64,000 nucleotides of DNA, taken from the NCBI RefSeq assembly GCF_014653695.1, contig NZ_BNAR01000001.1, positions 620,001 to 684,000 on the forward strand, written 5' to 3'. A model generated the notes under the pieces. It made no database searches. It worked only from the letters and a program-made list of their open reading frames with translations, and had not been told where the DNA came from. Position 1 is the first letter of the stretch; each line of letters begins with the position of its first letter. This document shows, in pieces, positions 17,474-27,020 of this stretch. The position numbers were made by a program, and so were the translations under genes. The DNA comes from Lentzea cavernae. Lineage in GTDB: Bacteria; Actinomycetota; Actinomycetes; Mycobacteriales; Pseudonocardiaceae.

Positions 17474-18472
17474 ATGGGCTACCACCTGCGCAAGGTCGCC
17501 TTCTACCTGGCGGCGCTGTGGGCGGCGGTGACGCTGAACTTCGTCATCCCGCGGCTGTTGCCGGGCAACCCGGTGGACATCCTGATGGCCAAGCTCCAGC
17601 AGCGCGGCGGCTCCGTCGACCCCGCCGCCCGCCAGGCCTACGAGACGCTGCTCGGCACGGGCGGGCGCGAGTCGTTCGCCGTGGAGTACCTCGCGTACCT
17701 GGGCAACCTGGCGCGCGGCGACCTCGGGGTGTCGGTCAGCGCCTTCCCGGCGAAGGTCTCCGACGTGATCGGCGACTCGCTGCCGTGGACGGTCGTGCTG
17801 GTCGGGCTCGCGACGCTGATCTCGTTCGTGCTCGGCGTGGGACTCGGCGCGCTCGTGGGCTGGAAGCGCGGCACCTGGCTCGACTCGCTGGTGCCCGCGA
17901 CCACCATGTTGTCCGCGGTGCCGTACTTCTGGCTGGCGCTCATCCTCGTCGCGCTGCTCTCGTCGGGCCTGGGCTGGTTCCCGCTCAACGGCGGCTACGA
18001 CGTGGTCCTGGACCCGGGCTGGAGTCCGGAGTTCCTCGGCTCGGCGCTCTACCACGGCACGTTGCCGGCGCTGACGATCGTCATCTCCTCGGTCGGCGGT
18101 TGGCTGCTCGGGATGCGCAACATGATGGTCTCGGCCATGTCCGAGGACTACGTGCTGACCGCGCGCGCCAAGGGCCTGACCGGCAGCAGGGTCATGGTCC
18201 GGTACGCGGCCCGCAACGCCGTGCTGCCGTCCGTGGCCGGGTTCGCGATCTCACTGGGCTTCGTGGTCTCCGGGTCGATCGTCACCGAGCAGGTGTTCTC
18301 CTACCCCGGCATCGGCTCGAAGCTGCTGCAGGCCGTGCAGAACAACGACTACGCGCTGATGCAGGGGATCTTCCTGGTGATCACGATCGCGGTGCTCGGC
18401 GCGAACCTGCTCGTCGACCTGCTGTACGGGTTGATCGACGCCCGCACGAGGGATCGGAGCACGGTGTCATGA
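17474..18472 (+). CDS. Dpp/Opp-type ABC permease (DppB class)
   Basis: A 332-residue membrane permease, first of two in the importer. The N-terminus shows LNFVIPRLLPGNPVD, typical of the class, and the docking loop is in DYVLTARAKGLTGSRVMVRYA. The ATG at 17474 follows the binding-protein stop by two bases. Its stop overlaps the next start (ATGA). It pairs with the permease half of the next, fused protein. Confidence 0.9.
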   Translation: MGYHLRKVAFYLAALWAAVTLNFVIPRLLPGNPVDILMAKLQQRGGSVDPAARQAYETLLGTGGRESFAVEYLAYLGNLARGDLGVSVSAFPAKVSDVIGDSLPWTVVLVGLATLISFVLGVGLGALVGWKRGTWLDSLVPATTMLSAVPYFWLALILVALLSSGLGWFPLNGGYDVVLDPGWSPEFLGSALYHGTLPALTIVISSVGGWLLGMRNMMVSAMSEDYVLTARAKGLTGSRVMVRYAARNAVLPSVAGFAISLGFVVSGSIVTEQVFSYPGIGSKLLQAVQNNDYALMQGIFLVITIAVLGANLLVDLLYGLIDARTRDRSTVS

Positions 18473-20139
18473 CGAAGAAGCTCACCGCTGGCCTCGCACT
18501 GGCCGGGCTCATCGTCCTGTTCGGACTGATCGGCCCCCTGCTCACCGGCGATCCGGCCACGATCAGGGACATCGGCCTCACCTCCCCCGGCGGCGACCAC
18601 CTGCTGGGCACCACGATCACCGGCCAGGACGTGCTCGCCCAGCTCACCCACGCCACCCGCGGGTCGCTGTGGATCGGCCTGCTCGTCGGCGTCATGGCGA
18701 CCGTGCTGTCCGGTGTCTTCGGCATCGTCGGCGCGTACGCCGGCGGGGTCGTCGACGAGGTGTTCTCGTTGTTCTCCAACGTCATGCTGGTGATCCCCGG
18801 GCTACCGCTGGTCATCGTGGTCGCCGGGTTCGTGCCCGCCGACCAGCGCGGCACGTGGACGATCTCGCTGGTGCTCGCGATCACCGGGTGGGCCGCGGCG
18901 GCACGGGTGCTGCGCGCGCAAACGCTGTCGTTGCGCAACAGGGACTACGTGGCCGCGGCACGGGTCTCCGGCGAGAAGACCTGGCGGGTGATCTGCGTGG
19001 AGATCCTGCCGAACCTGCTGCCGATCCTCGCCTCCCAGTTCGTGTTCGCCGTCGTGCTGGCGATCCTGAGCGAGGCGGGCCTGTCGTTCCTCGGACTCGG
19101 GGCGGCCGACTCCTCGACGCTCGGCACGATGCTCTACTACGCGCAGAACGGGTTCGCGCTGCAACGGGAAGCGTGGTGGTGGTTCGTCCCGCCGGGGTTG
19201 ATCATCGCGGTGTTCGGCGGTGCTCTCTCGCTCATCAACTTCAGCATCGACGAGATCATCAACCCCGAGTTGCGCAACAAGGTCAAGCGCAGGCGCGACG
19301 TCGTGGCCACCACGCCCGTGGTGGCTCCCGCGGACGACGCCGTGCTGACGGTCAGCGACCTCAACGTCGTCTACCGCAGCGCCACACCCGTGCACGCCGT
19401 CAAGGACGTGTCGCTGACGTTGCGGCGGGGCGAGATCCTCGGTCTGGCCGGGGAATCGGGCTGCGGCAAGACCACGCTCGCCTACGCGATCAACCGACTG
19501 CACCGGCCACCGGCGGAGGTCACCTCCGGGTCCGTCGTCTTCGACGGTGCCGACGTGCTGGCGCTGAGCCCGGAGGAGCTCCGCGAGTTCCGGTGGGTGA
19601 AGCTGTCCATGGTGTTCCAGGGCGCCATGAACTCGCTGAACCCGGTCACCCCGATCCGCGCGCAGCTGCAGGACGTCCTGCGCACGCACCGGCCGTCGAT
19701 GTCCTCTTCGGACCGCGAGGACCGGTGCGCGGAGGTGCTGCGGCTCGTCGGCGTCGACCCGGCGAGGCTCGGCTCGTTCCCGCACGAGCTGTCCGGTGGC
19801 ATGCGGCAGCGCGTCATGATCGCCATGGCGTTGCTGCTCGAACCGCAGGTCATGATCATGGACGAGCCCACCACCGCGCTCGACGTGCTGGTGCAGCGGG
19901 AGATCCTGAACGAGATCAAGCGGTTGCGCGACGAGCTGCGGTTCGCGGTCGTGTTCATCACGCACGACCTGCCGCTGCTGCTGGAGCTGAGCGACAGCAT
20001 CGCCGTGATGCGCGACGGCGAGGTGGTCGAGTACGCCTCGGCCGAGGAGATCTACCTGCGGCCGCAGCACCCGTACACGCGTCAGCTGCTGGCGTCGTTC
20101 CCGAGCCTGACCGGCGAGCGAGGAGCCCTGATCCGATGA
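18469..20139 (+). CDS. Fused Dpp-type ABC permease (DppC class) and ATPase (DppD class)
   Basis: A 556-residue single protein where most systems have two. Residues about 1-280 are a DppC-like permease with the loop [21 protein letters not shown] short charged linker (about 280-293) leads to a complete ATPase with Walker [10 protein letters not shown] (about 326-334), signature LSGGMRQRV, Walker B VMIMDEP and the H-loop FITHDL. No frameshift or internal start is needed; the frame is continuous and codon use does not change. Both neighbours overlap it by 4 bp. Confidence 0.9.
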   Translation: MTKKLTAGLALAGLIVLFGLIGPLLTGDPATIRDIGLTSPGGDHLLGTTITGQDVLAQLTHATRGSLWIGLLVGVMATVLSGVFGIVGAYAGGVVDEVFSLFSNVMLVIPGLPLVIVVAGFVPADQRGTWTISLVLAITGWAAAARVLRAQTLSLRNRDYVAAARVSGEKTWRVICVEILPNLLPILASQFVFAVVLAILSEAGLSFLGLGAADSSTLGTMLYYAQNGFALQREAWWWFVPPGLIIAVFGGALSLINFSIDEIINPELRNKVKRRRDVVATTPVVAPADDAVLTVSDLNVVYRSATPVHAVKDVSLTLRRGEILGLAGESGCGKTTLAYAINRLHRPPAEVTSGSVVFDGADVLALSPEELREFRWVKLSMVFQGAMNSLNPVTPIRAQLQDVLRTHRPSMSSSDREDRCAEVLRLVGVDPARLGSFPHELSGGMRQRVMIAMALLLEPQVMIMDEPTTALDVLVQREILNEIKRLRDELRFAVVFITHDLPLLLELSDSIAVMRDGEVVEYASAEEIYLRPQHPYTRQLLASFPSLTGERGALIR

Positions 20140-20888
20140 CCGCGCTCGAAGTCCGCGACCTCACCAAGACGTTCCACCGGCACCGCGCCGTCGACGGCGT
20201 CTCGTTCACGCTCACCGCCGGCCGGACCGTCGCACTCGTCGGCGCCTCCGGCTCGGGGAAGTCGACGGTCGCCAGGATGATCGCCCGCCTGGTCCGCCCG
20301 ACGTCCGGGACGATCTCCCTGACCTCGGACGGCGCACCGGTGCCTCAGCGCGCCTACCGGGACCACGTGCAGATGATCTTCCAGGACCCGTTCGCGTCGC
20401 TCAACCCGTTCCACACCGTCGAACACCACCTCGCCAGGCCGTTGCAACTGCACGGGCGGTCCCGCGACGAGGTGCCCCACCTGCTCGAACGCGTCAGTCT
20501 CACGCCGGACCTCGCCCGCAGGCGGCCGCACGAGCTGTCCGGCGGGCAGCGGCAACGGGTCGCGATCGCCCGCGCGCTCGCACCGGGCGCCAAGGTGATC
20601 GTCGCGGACGAACCGGTGTCCATGCTGGACGTCTCGATCCGCCTGGGCGTGCTCAAGCTGCTCGACCGCCTGCAACGCGAGGAGGACCTCGCCGTCCTCT
20701 ACATCACGCACGACCTGGCCACCGCCCGGCACTTCTCCGACGAGGTCCTCGTGATGCACCAGGGCCGCATCGTCGAACGCGGGCCGAGCGACGACGTGCT
20801 CCTGCGCCCGGAAGACCCGTACACCCGCCGCCTGGCCGCCGCCGCGCCCAACCCCGACACCCGTTTCCGCCTGGGAGGTTCGTCTTGA
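20136..20888 (+). CDS. Dpp-type ABC transporter ATPase (DppF class)
   Basis: A 250-residue ATPase, second of the importer pair. Walker A GASGSGKST (about residues 35-43), signature LSGGQRQRV, Walker B VIVADEPVSMLD and H-loop YITHDL are all intact. The D-loop differs slightly (VSMLDVS). It is shorter than typical DppF proteins (about 300-330) because it lacks the C-terminal oligopeptide-specific extension. Start and stop overlap both neighbours by 4 bp. Confidence 0.9.
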   Translation: MTALEVRDLTKTFHRHRAVDGVSFTLTAGRTVALVGASGSGKSTVARMIARLVRPTSGTISLTSDGAPVPQRAYRDHVQMIFQDPFASLNPFHTVEHHLARPLQLHGRSRDEVPHLLERVSLTPDLARRRPHELSGGQRQRVAIARALAPGAKVIVADEPVSMLDVSIRLGVLKLLDRLQREEDLAVLYITHDLATARHFSDEVLVMHQGRIVERGPSDDVLLRPEDPYTRRLAAAAPNPDTRFRLGGSS

Positions 20889-23341
20889 TCCGGCAGTTCC
20901 TGCACGACGGCTGGCAGCTGACCGCGACCACCAACGAGGTGCCGGACAACGTCCGGGGCAGGACCGTGCCCGCGGCCGTGCCCGGCAGCACGCACCTCGA
21001 CCTGCTCGCGTCCGGGCTGATCACCGACCCGTTCCTCGACCGGGCGGAGGAGGAGCTGACCTGGATGCACCGCGCGGACTGGCGCTACGGCACCACGTTC
21101 CTCGCCGCCGCCGTGGCGTCCGGCCAGCGGGCCGACCTCGTCTTCGACGGCCTGGACACCATCGCCGCCGTGGAGCTGAACGGCGCGGTGCTCGGGCACA
21201 CCGCGAACATGCACCGCGGGTACCGCTTCGACGTCCGCGAGCTCCTGGTGGACGGCGCCAACGACCTGACGGTGTCGTTCTCGTCGGCGCTGACCCACGC
21301 GGAGAAGGTCGAGGCCGCGCTGGGCCGGCGCGAGCACGTCAACGCGCACCCGTTCAACATGGTCCGCAAGATGGCGTGCAGCTTCGGCTGGGACTGGGGA
21401 CCGGACCTGCAGACCGCGGGGATCTGGCGGCCCGTGCGGCTGGAGCGCTGGCACACCGCCCGCCTCGCGCGGGTCCGTCCGATCGTGACGGTCGCCGCGG
21501 ACGGCACCGGCCAGGTGGAGCTGCACGTCGACCTCGAGTGGGCGGCGGACGCGGATCTCACGCTGCAGATCACCGTGGGCGCGCACAAGCGCACCGTCGC
21601 GGTCCCGCCCGGCCAGCGGACCGTGGTCGCCCGCGTGGACGTGCCCGGCGCCGATCTCTGGTGGCCCGCCGGGTACGGCGACCAGCCGCTCTACAACCTG
21701 GACGTCGTGCTGCTCAGGGAGTCCGAGCGGCTCGACGCCACCGCGAAGCGGATCGGGTTCCGCACGATCACCGTCGACACGACCCCCGACGAGCACGGCA
21801 CCCCGTTCACCGTGGTCGTCAACGACACGCCCCTCTTCGTCAAGGGCGCCAACTGGATCCCCGACGACCACTTCCTCACCCGGATCACCCGCGACCGGCT
21901 GGTGCGGCGCGTCGACCAGGCCGTGGGGGCGCACGTCAACCTCCTGCGGGTGTGGGGAGGCGGGATCTACGAGTCCGACGACTTCTACGACGTCTGCGAC
22001 GAACGCGGTGTGCTGGTGTGGCAGGACTTCCCGCTCGCGTGCGCCGCGTACCCGGAGGAGGAGCCGGTGCGCGGCGAGCTGGAGGCCGAGGCACGGGAGA
22101 ACGTCGCACGCCTGATGTCCCACCCGTCGCTTGCCTTGTGGAACGGGAGCAACGAGAACGTGTGGGGGTTCGCCGACTGGGGCTGGCCCGAGCAGCTCGG
22201 CGGGCGCACGTGGGGTCTCGGCTACTACGACGAGCTGCTGCCGTCGATCGTGGCCGAGCTCGACCCGACTCGGTTCTACTGCCCCAGCAGCCCGTACAGC
22301 CCCGTCGAAGGCGTGCACCCCAACGACGAGGCCCACGGCACGCGCCACGACTGGCAGGTCTGGAACGAGGTCGACTACCAGCACTACCGCGATCACGTGC
22401 CGCGGTTCTGCTCGGAGTTCGGGTTCCAGGGCCCGCCGGCGTGGTCCACGCTCACGCGCTGGATCCACGACCGGCCGCTGACCTCGGAGTCGCCGAGCTT
22501 CCTGCTGCACCAGAAGGCGGAGGACGGCAACGGCAAGCTCGTGCGCGGACTGGCAGGACATCTGCCCGTGCCCGACCGGTTCGAGGACTGGCACTGGGCG
22601 ACGCAGCTCAACCAGGCACGCGCGGTGAGCTTCGGCATCGAGCACTTCCGCTCGTGGTGGCCGCGCACGGCCGGGGCGATCGTCTGGCAGCTCAACGACT
22701 GCTGGCCCGTCACGTCCTGGGCGGCGATCGACGGCGAGGAACGGCTCAAGCCGCTCTGGTACGGGCTGCGGCACGCGTTCGCGCCCCGGCTGCTGACCTT
22801 CCAGCCGCGCGGCGACCGGACGGTGCTCATCGCCGTCAACGACCACGACGAGCCGTGGGACGCGCACCTGACCCTCGACCGGCAGACGTTCCGGGGTGTC
22901 ACGCTGCACCTGACTAGACTGCGCCGGACGGTGCCGCCCCGCTCGGTCCTCGCCGTGGACCTGGAGGAGGCGTTGCTGCGACCGGCGAACGAGGACGCGG
23001 AGGTGGTGGTGGCGACGACCGCCGAAGCCCGCGCGATCCTGCGGTTCCGGGAGGACGTCGAGCTGGCCTACGACCCGCGACCCCTTGCCGCGCAGGCGGA
23101 AGCGGTGCGCGGCGGGTACGAGGTCGAGGTGCGCGCCGGCTCGTTCGCCCGTGACGTGGCGGTGCTGGCCGACAGGGTCGCCCCGGACGCGGTCGTGGAC
23201 GACTCGCTCGTGCCGATGCTGGCCGGGGAGGCGCGCGTGTTCCACGTCCGCACGGACGCCGTCGTCGATCCCGCGGCCTTCACCGGCCCGCTGGTCCTGC
23301 GCTGTGCCAACGACCTCCGCGCGGTGCCCGATGTCCGCTGA
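20885..23341 (+). CDS. GH2 beta-mannosidase
   Basis: An 818-residue glycoside hydrolase family 2 enzyme without signal peptide, thus intracellular. The N-terminal jelly-roll begins LHDGWQLTATTNEVPDNVRGRTVPAAVPGSTHLDLL, which is characteristic of beta-mannosidases. The acid/base is Glu424 in NGSNENVWG and the nucleophile Glu511 in CSEFGFQG. The TTG start at 20885 overlaps the ATPase stop by 4 bp. It would release mannose from the non-reducing end of imported manno-oligosaccharides made outside by the mannanase encoded at 66-2321. Confidence 0.92.
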   Translation: MIRQFLHDGWQLTATTNEVPDNVRGRTVPAAVPGSTHLDLLASGLITDPFLDRAEEELTWMHRADWRYGTTFLAAAVASGQRADLVFDGLDTIAAVELNGAVLGHTANMHRGYRFDVRELLVDGANDLTVSFSSALTHAEKVEAALGRREHVNAHPFNMVRKMACSFGWDWGPDLQTAGIWRPVRLERWHTARLARVRPIVTVAADGTGQVELHVDLEWAADADLTLQITVGAHKRTVAVPPGQRTVVARVDVPGADLWWPAGYGDQPLYNLDVVLLRESERLDATAKRIGFRTITVDTTPDEHGTPFTVVVNDTPLFVKGANWIPDDHFLTRITRDRLVRRVDQAVGAHVNLLRVWGGGIYESDDFYDVCDERGVLVWQDFPLACAAYPEEEPVRGELEAEARENVARLMSHPSLALWNGSNENVWGFADWGWPEQLGGRTWGLGYYDELLPSIVAELDPTRFYCPSSPYSPVEGVHPNDEAHGTRHDWQVWNEVDYQHYRDHVPRFCSEFGFQGPPAWSTLTRWIHDRPLTSESPSFLLHQKAEDGNGKLVRGLAGHLPVPDRFEDWHWATQLNQARAVSFGIEHFRSWWPRTAGAIVWQLNDCWPVTSWAAIDGEERLKPLWYGLRHAFAPRLLTFQPRGDRTVLIAVNDHDEPWDAHLTLDRQTFRGVTLHLTRLRRTVPPRSVLAVDLEEALLRPANEDAEVVVATTAEARAILRFREDVELAYDPRPLAAQAEAVRGGYEVEVRAGSFARDVAVLADRVAPDAVVDDSLVPMLAGEARVFHVRTDAVVDPAAFTGPLVLRCANDLRAVPDVR

Positions 23342-24170
23342 GCCGACGGGCGCCGTCGGACTGGTGCTCGCCCGTCCCGCGCGCCTGCTCGGGGTCGAGC
23401 CGTTCTTCATGGAGTTCATCGCGGGCATCGAGGAACGGCTGGCCGAGCGCGACCTGTCCGTGCTGCTGCACGTCGTGGCGGACCACGATGCCGAGATCGC
23501 CGCCTACCGCCGGTGGGCGCACCGCGGCCTGGTCGACGCCGTCGTGGTCGTCAACCCGGTCGCGGACGACCCGCGCCCCGCCGTGCTCACGGAGATCGCG
23601 CTGCCCGCGGTCGTCGTCGGCGACGTCCCCGGCCTGCCCTCGGTCCGCACCGACCACGCGGGCCCGGTCACCGAGGCGCTCGGGCACCTGCTCGAGCTGG
23701 GGCACCGGCGGATCGCCAGGGTCACCGGCCCGTCGGCGCTGCTGCACACGCGGGCCCGCACGGACGCGTTGCTCGCCGGGTGCGCGGCGGCCGGGGTGGA
23801 CCCGGTGCTCGTCGAGGGCGACTACTCCGAGGAGGCGGGCGCCAAGCTCACCACCGCACTCCTGACCGGGCCGGAACCGCCCACGGCGATCCTCTACGAC
23901 AACGACGTGATGGCGGTCGCCGGACTCGCCGCGGCCGCCGAGCTCGGGGTCGCGGTGCCGGACCGGCTGAGCCTGGTCGCGTGGGACGACTCGACGTTGT
24001 GCCGGCTCGCCTCCCCCGCTCTCACGACGATGAGCGTCGACGTGCACCAGTTCGGCGTGTCGGTGGCGGAGTCGGTGCTGGAGCGGATCAGCGGCGGGCC
24101 GGTCGAGGCGCGCTGGTCGCCGACGGCGAGGTTTGTACCGCGTGGGACGACGGCGGCCGCGTCCTCTTAG
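23331..24170 (+). CDS. LacI-type effector-binding protein without DNA-binding domain
   Basis: A 279-residue protein that is all periplasmic-binding-protein fold of the LacI/GalR class (GAVGLVLARPARLLGVEPFFMEFIAG at 8-33; VPDRLSLVAWDDS near 210). LacI regulators are about 330-350 residues with a 55-residue helix-turn-helix at the N-terminus; here the ATG at 23331 lies 11 bp inside the end of the mannosidase gene, and upstream sequence is that gene, so no helix-turn-helix can be encoded. It has no signal peptide. It may be a sugar-sensing partner protein or a decayed regulator kept for ligand binding. Confidence 0.8.
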   Translation: MSAEPTGAVGLVLARPARLLGVEPFFMEFIAGIEERLAERDLSVLLHVVADHDAEIAAYRRWAHRGLVDAVVVVNPVADDPRPAVLTEIALPAVVVGDVPGLPSVRTDHAGPVTEALGHLLELGHRRIARVTGPSALLHTRARTDALLAGCAAAGVDPVLVEGDYSEEAGAKLTTALLTGPEPPTAILYDNDVMAVAGLAAAAELGVAVPDRLSLVAWDDSTLCRLASPALTTMSVDVHQFGVSVAESVLERISGGPVEARWSPTARFVPRGTTAAASS

Positions 24171-24178
24171 ATGGCCGG

Positions 24179-24634
24179 GTGGCCTTTGACGCGGATGCCC
24201 GCTCGATCGTCCTGCGCCGCTACTGGCAGCACGTCATCGAGTTCGCCCTGCTGTGCGTCGCCGCCGTCCTGAGCATGGTCCTCGGCGTGCTGCTGTCGGT
24301 GCTGCTGATCAAGCTCGGCGCGCCGAGGGAGTCGTTCACGGTGACGCCGGCGGTGGTGGTCGTCGCCGTGTCGTTGCTCGGGGTGGTGTGGGCGGAGATC
24401 TGGTACCCCTACCGGCACGGCGGCTCGACACCGGCGATGCGGTGGCTCGGGCTGAAGATCACCACGCTGCGCGGCGGCGAGCCGTCCTTGCGCGACTACT
24501 TCGTGCGGTGGCTGCTGATGGCCGTGGACGGACTGCTGCTGGGCGTGGTCGGTGCCGTGCTGATCGCCGTGACGCCGCGCAACCAGAGGCTCGGGGACAT
24601 GGTCGCGGGCACGGTGGTGCGGCGCGTCACCTGA
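24179..24634 (+). CDS. RDD-family membrane protein
   Basis: A 151-residue protein with RDD character: an Arg in the first segment (LRRYWQHVIEFALL), two hydrophobic segments, and a conserved tail RNQRLGDMVAGTVV. The GTG at 24179 is the best start but no clear ribosome site precedes it. It begins 8 bp after the LacI-like gene, so it may be co-transcribed. RDD proteins are membrane proteins of poorly known function. Its stop overlaps the convergent response-regulator gene by 8 bp. Confidence 0.7.
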   Translation: MAFDADARSIVLRRYWQHVIEFALLCVAAVLSMVLGVLLSVLLIKLGAPRESFTVTPAVVVVAVSLLGVVWAEIWYPYRHGGSTPAMRWLGLKITTLRGGEPSLRDYFVRWLLMAVDGLLLGVVGAVLIAVTPRNQRLGDMVAGTVVRRVT

Positions 24635-25268
24635 GCAGTCCGTTGCGCCACGCCCAGATCGCGATCTCGGTGCGGTTGCGCGCGCCGATCTTGCCCCCGG
24701 CGTTGGTGACGTGCGACTTCACCGTGGACAGCGAGATGGTGAGGTGCTCGGCGATCTCGGCGTTGGTCAGGCCCCGGGCCACCGCCAGCACGACGTCCAG
24801 TTCACGGCCGGTCAGCGGGGTGCCCGCGCCGCGGTCGCCCCCGGCGGTGAAGTGGGCCAGCAGCCGGACCGTCACGGCGGGCGAGACCAGTGCCTCTCCC
24901 CTGACCGCCGCGTGCACCGCCTCCACCAGCAACCGCGGCCGGGCGTCCTTCACCAGGAACCCGCAGGCACCGGCGAGCAGCGCGGCGTAGACGTTCGCGT
25001 CGACGTCGTAGGTGGTGACGACCAGCACCCGCAACGGGTCCTCGACGCCCGGTCCCGCCAGCAGTTCGGTCGCGCGCAGGCCGTCGAGCTTCGGCATGCG
25101 GATGTCCATCAGCGTCACGTCCGGGCGGAGCTGCCGGGCCAGCCGCACCGCCGCCTCGCCGTCGGCGGCCTCGCTGATCACCTCGATGCCCGGTTCGGCG
25201 TCGAGGACCAGCCGGAAGCCGGTGCGCACGAGGGTCTGGTCGTCGGCGATCAGCACGCGGATCGTCAT
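24627..25268 (-). CDS. NarL/LuxR-type response regulator
   Basis: A 213-residue regulator with an N-terminal receiver (phospho-acceptor Asp in DVTLMDIRMP, near residue 55) and a C-terminal LuxR helix-turn-helix (LTGRELDVVLAVARGLTNAEIAEHLTISLSTVKSHV). The ATG overlaps the kinase stop (ATGA), so the pair is translationally coupled. Targets are not evident from position. Confidence 0.92.
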   Translation of the reverse strand: MTIRVLIADDQTLVRTGFRLVLDAEPGIEVISEAADGEAAVRLARQLRPDVTLMDIRMPKLDGLRATELLAGPGVEDPLRVLVVTTYDVDANVYAALLAGACGFLVKDARPRLLVEAVHAAVRGEALVSPAVTVRLLAHFTAGGDRGAGTPLTGRELDVVLAVARGLTNAEIAEHLTISLSTVKSHVTNAGGKIGARNRTEIAIWAWRNGLLR

Positions 25269-26410
25269 CAGATCCCCCTCGGCAGGTCGTCGAAGTCGTC
25301 CGGGATGCGGGCGGTCACCCGCCAGCCGCCGTCCCCGTGCGGGCCCGCGGTGAGCGCCCCTCCCAGTGCGGCCACCCGTTCGGTCATGCCGATCAGGCCG
25401 TGCCCGTCCTCACCGGGCTCGCCCGGCGGCACGCCGTCGTTGTCGACCTCCAGCACCAGTTCCCCCTCCTCGGACCGCGCCGCGACCCGCACGACCGCAG
25501 CGCGCGAGTGGCGCCGGGCGTTCGTCAGCGCCTCCATCAGCACCCTGTGCAGCGCGACGGAGACCTGTGGTGGCAGGGGAAGTGCTTCGACTTCGGCAGC
25601 GACGTGCACCGACGCGTCCCCTGCCGCCGCTCGCACCACGTCGCCCAGCACGAGGCTCGGGGACGGCAGCGGGTCGTCGCTGCGCAGCACGCCCACGAGT
25701 CCGCGCGTGGCGGTCAGGGCCTCGGCCGCAGCCTGTTCGATCTCGTCGTAGACCTCGGCCGGGTCCTGGGACGGCACCGCCTGGGCCGCGCGGGTCCGCA
25801 CCACGATGCCGGTGACGTGGTGCGCCACCAGGTCGTGGAGGTCGCGGGCGAGCTGCAGCCGGTCCTCGTTGCGGACGCGGTCCAGTTCGCGGCGGTGCCG
25901 GGCGTCGGCGTCGCGCAGGATCAGGCCCAGTGCCATCGCGGCGCCCCAGGCCAGTGCGGCGACGACCGGGAACAGCGAGTCGAGGCCGTACCGCACGATC
26001 GGGGCGAGCACGACGGTGACGCAGGCGGCGATGGCGAGCACCGCCGCCCGCGCCGGAGGGAGCCGGCGGCATCCGGCGGCGGCCAGCAACAGCACCGCCA
26101 GCACCTCCGTCACCGGCGGCCGCACGGGAACCCGTTCCACGAGCCCCGCGGCCGCTGTCCCGGCGAGCGAGAGCGCGATCACCGCGCCCGCCAGCAGTTC
26201 GACCCTGCGGGGGAACCGGCGCCGCAGCACGGCGAGGACCGCGGTCGCCTCGCCCGCGTACGGCACGACCACCGACAGCAGCGGTCCCAGCACGCCCCGA
26301 GGGGGTTCCCCGCCGGCCGAGAGCACCGCGTCCACGACCACCGCCACGACGAGCGCGGCGACCTCGGCCACGAACACGCTCCGCCGCGCCGGCGTTCCCC
26401 CTGCGGTCAC
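25268..26410 (-). CDS. NarL-type sensor histidine kinase
   Basis: A 380-residue kinase of the HisKA_3 class. The first half (about 1-155) has four to six hydrophobic segments and no large extracellular loop, suggesting membrane or cell-envelope sensing. The phospho-acceptor His is in LARDLHDLVAHHVTG, and the ATP-binding domain ends GHGLIGMTERVAALGG. The GTG at 26410 gives the usual length; the frame stays open upstream without kinase character. It is paired with the response regulator at 24627. Confidence 0.87.
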   Translation of the reverse strand: MTAGGTPARRSVFVAEVAALVVAVVVDAVLSAGGEPPRGVLGPLLSVVVPYAGEATAVLAVLRRRFPRRVELLAGAVIALSLAGTAAAGLVERVPVRPPVTEVLAVLLLAAAGCRRLPPARAAVLAIAACVTVVLAPIVRYGLDSLFPVVAALAWGAAMALGLILRDADARHRRELDRVRNEDRLQLARDLHDLVAHHVTGIVVRTRAAQAVPSQDPAEVYDEIEQAAAEALTATRGLVGVLRSDDPLPSPSLVLGDVVRAAAGDASVHVAAEVEALPLPPQVSVALHRVLMEALTNARRHSRAAVVRVAARSEEGELVLEVDNDGVPPGEPGEDGHGLIGMTERVAALGGALTAGPHGDGGWRVTARIPDDFDDLPRGI

Positions 26411-26442
26411 ACCGGCATTCTCGCCCCCGTCCCGGCGGACGA

Positions 26443-26895
26443 TTACCCCGCCCTCTTGACGGTCTCGAAGTAGGTGTTGGACGCGGGCAGGTAGCTCGCC
26501 ACCACCGCCAGCGCCGCCACCAGCGCGCCCCCGTACGCCGGAAGCGTCGCCGACCCCTCGCCGACGAACAGCGACGCCACCTGGAACACCGTGAACACGG
26601 TCAGCAGCACCCTGGCCCAGTTGCGTCCCGACCGGAGCTTGAACGCGAGCCACAGCTGCACCAGCGCGATCACCAGGGCGAAGCTCGCGAAGGTCACCTG
26701 GGTGATGGTGGCCGCGCTCTGCAACTGCTCCTCGGTCATCGTGGTCCCCGACGCCCTCAGCGCCTCGACGAGGTCGTCGTGCGTGCCCACCAAGACGCCC
26801 ACGGAGGTCGCCGCGAAAACGCACGACACGAGAAATCCGGTGAACGCCGCGATGATGGTGCTCGGCGGCGTGGTCCTGCCCGTTGCGGTAGTCAT
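26443..26895 (-). CDS. Small four-helix membrane protein, unknown function
   Basis: A 150-residue protein with four hydrophobic segments (about 12-34, 60-80, 93-113, 118-140) and short charged loops including RSGRNWARVLLT. This layout occurs in many uncharacterised actinobacterial membrane proteins. The ATG at 26895 was preferred to one 39 bp upstream because the protein then starts MTTATGR before the first membrane segment. It is 33 bp upstream of the kinase gene on the same strand and may be co-transcribed. Confidence 0.7.
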   Translation of the reverse strand: MTTATGRTTPPSTIIAAFTGFLVSCVFAATSVGVLVGTHDDLVEALRASGTTMTEEQLQSAATITQVTFASFALVIALVQLWLAFKLRSGRNWARVLLTVFTVFQVASLFVGEGSATLPAYGGALVAALAVVASYLPASNTYFETVKRAG

Positions 26896-27020
26896 GATCA
26901 CGACCGTAGGACGCCGCTGAAGTGGTTGCAGCACAACGAGTTGCGATCTAGTACTTTCGGACGAGAGCCCGGTTGCGGCGGTGTGGCACGACCGCCAGCA
27001 TGCCGGGCCCGTCCGTCGCG

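Noticed and set aside
20699..23428. Long minus-strand open frame opposite the beta-mannosidase
   Set aside because: Same composition artefact; the plus strand has complete GH2 catalytic motifs.
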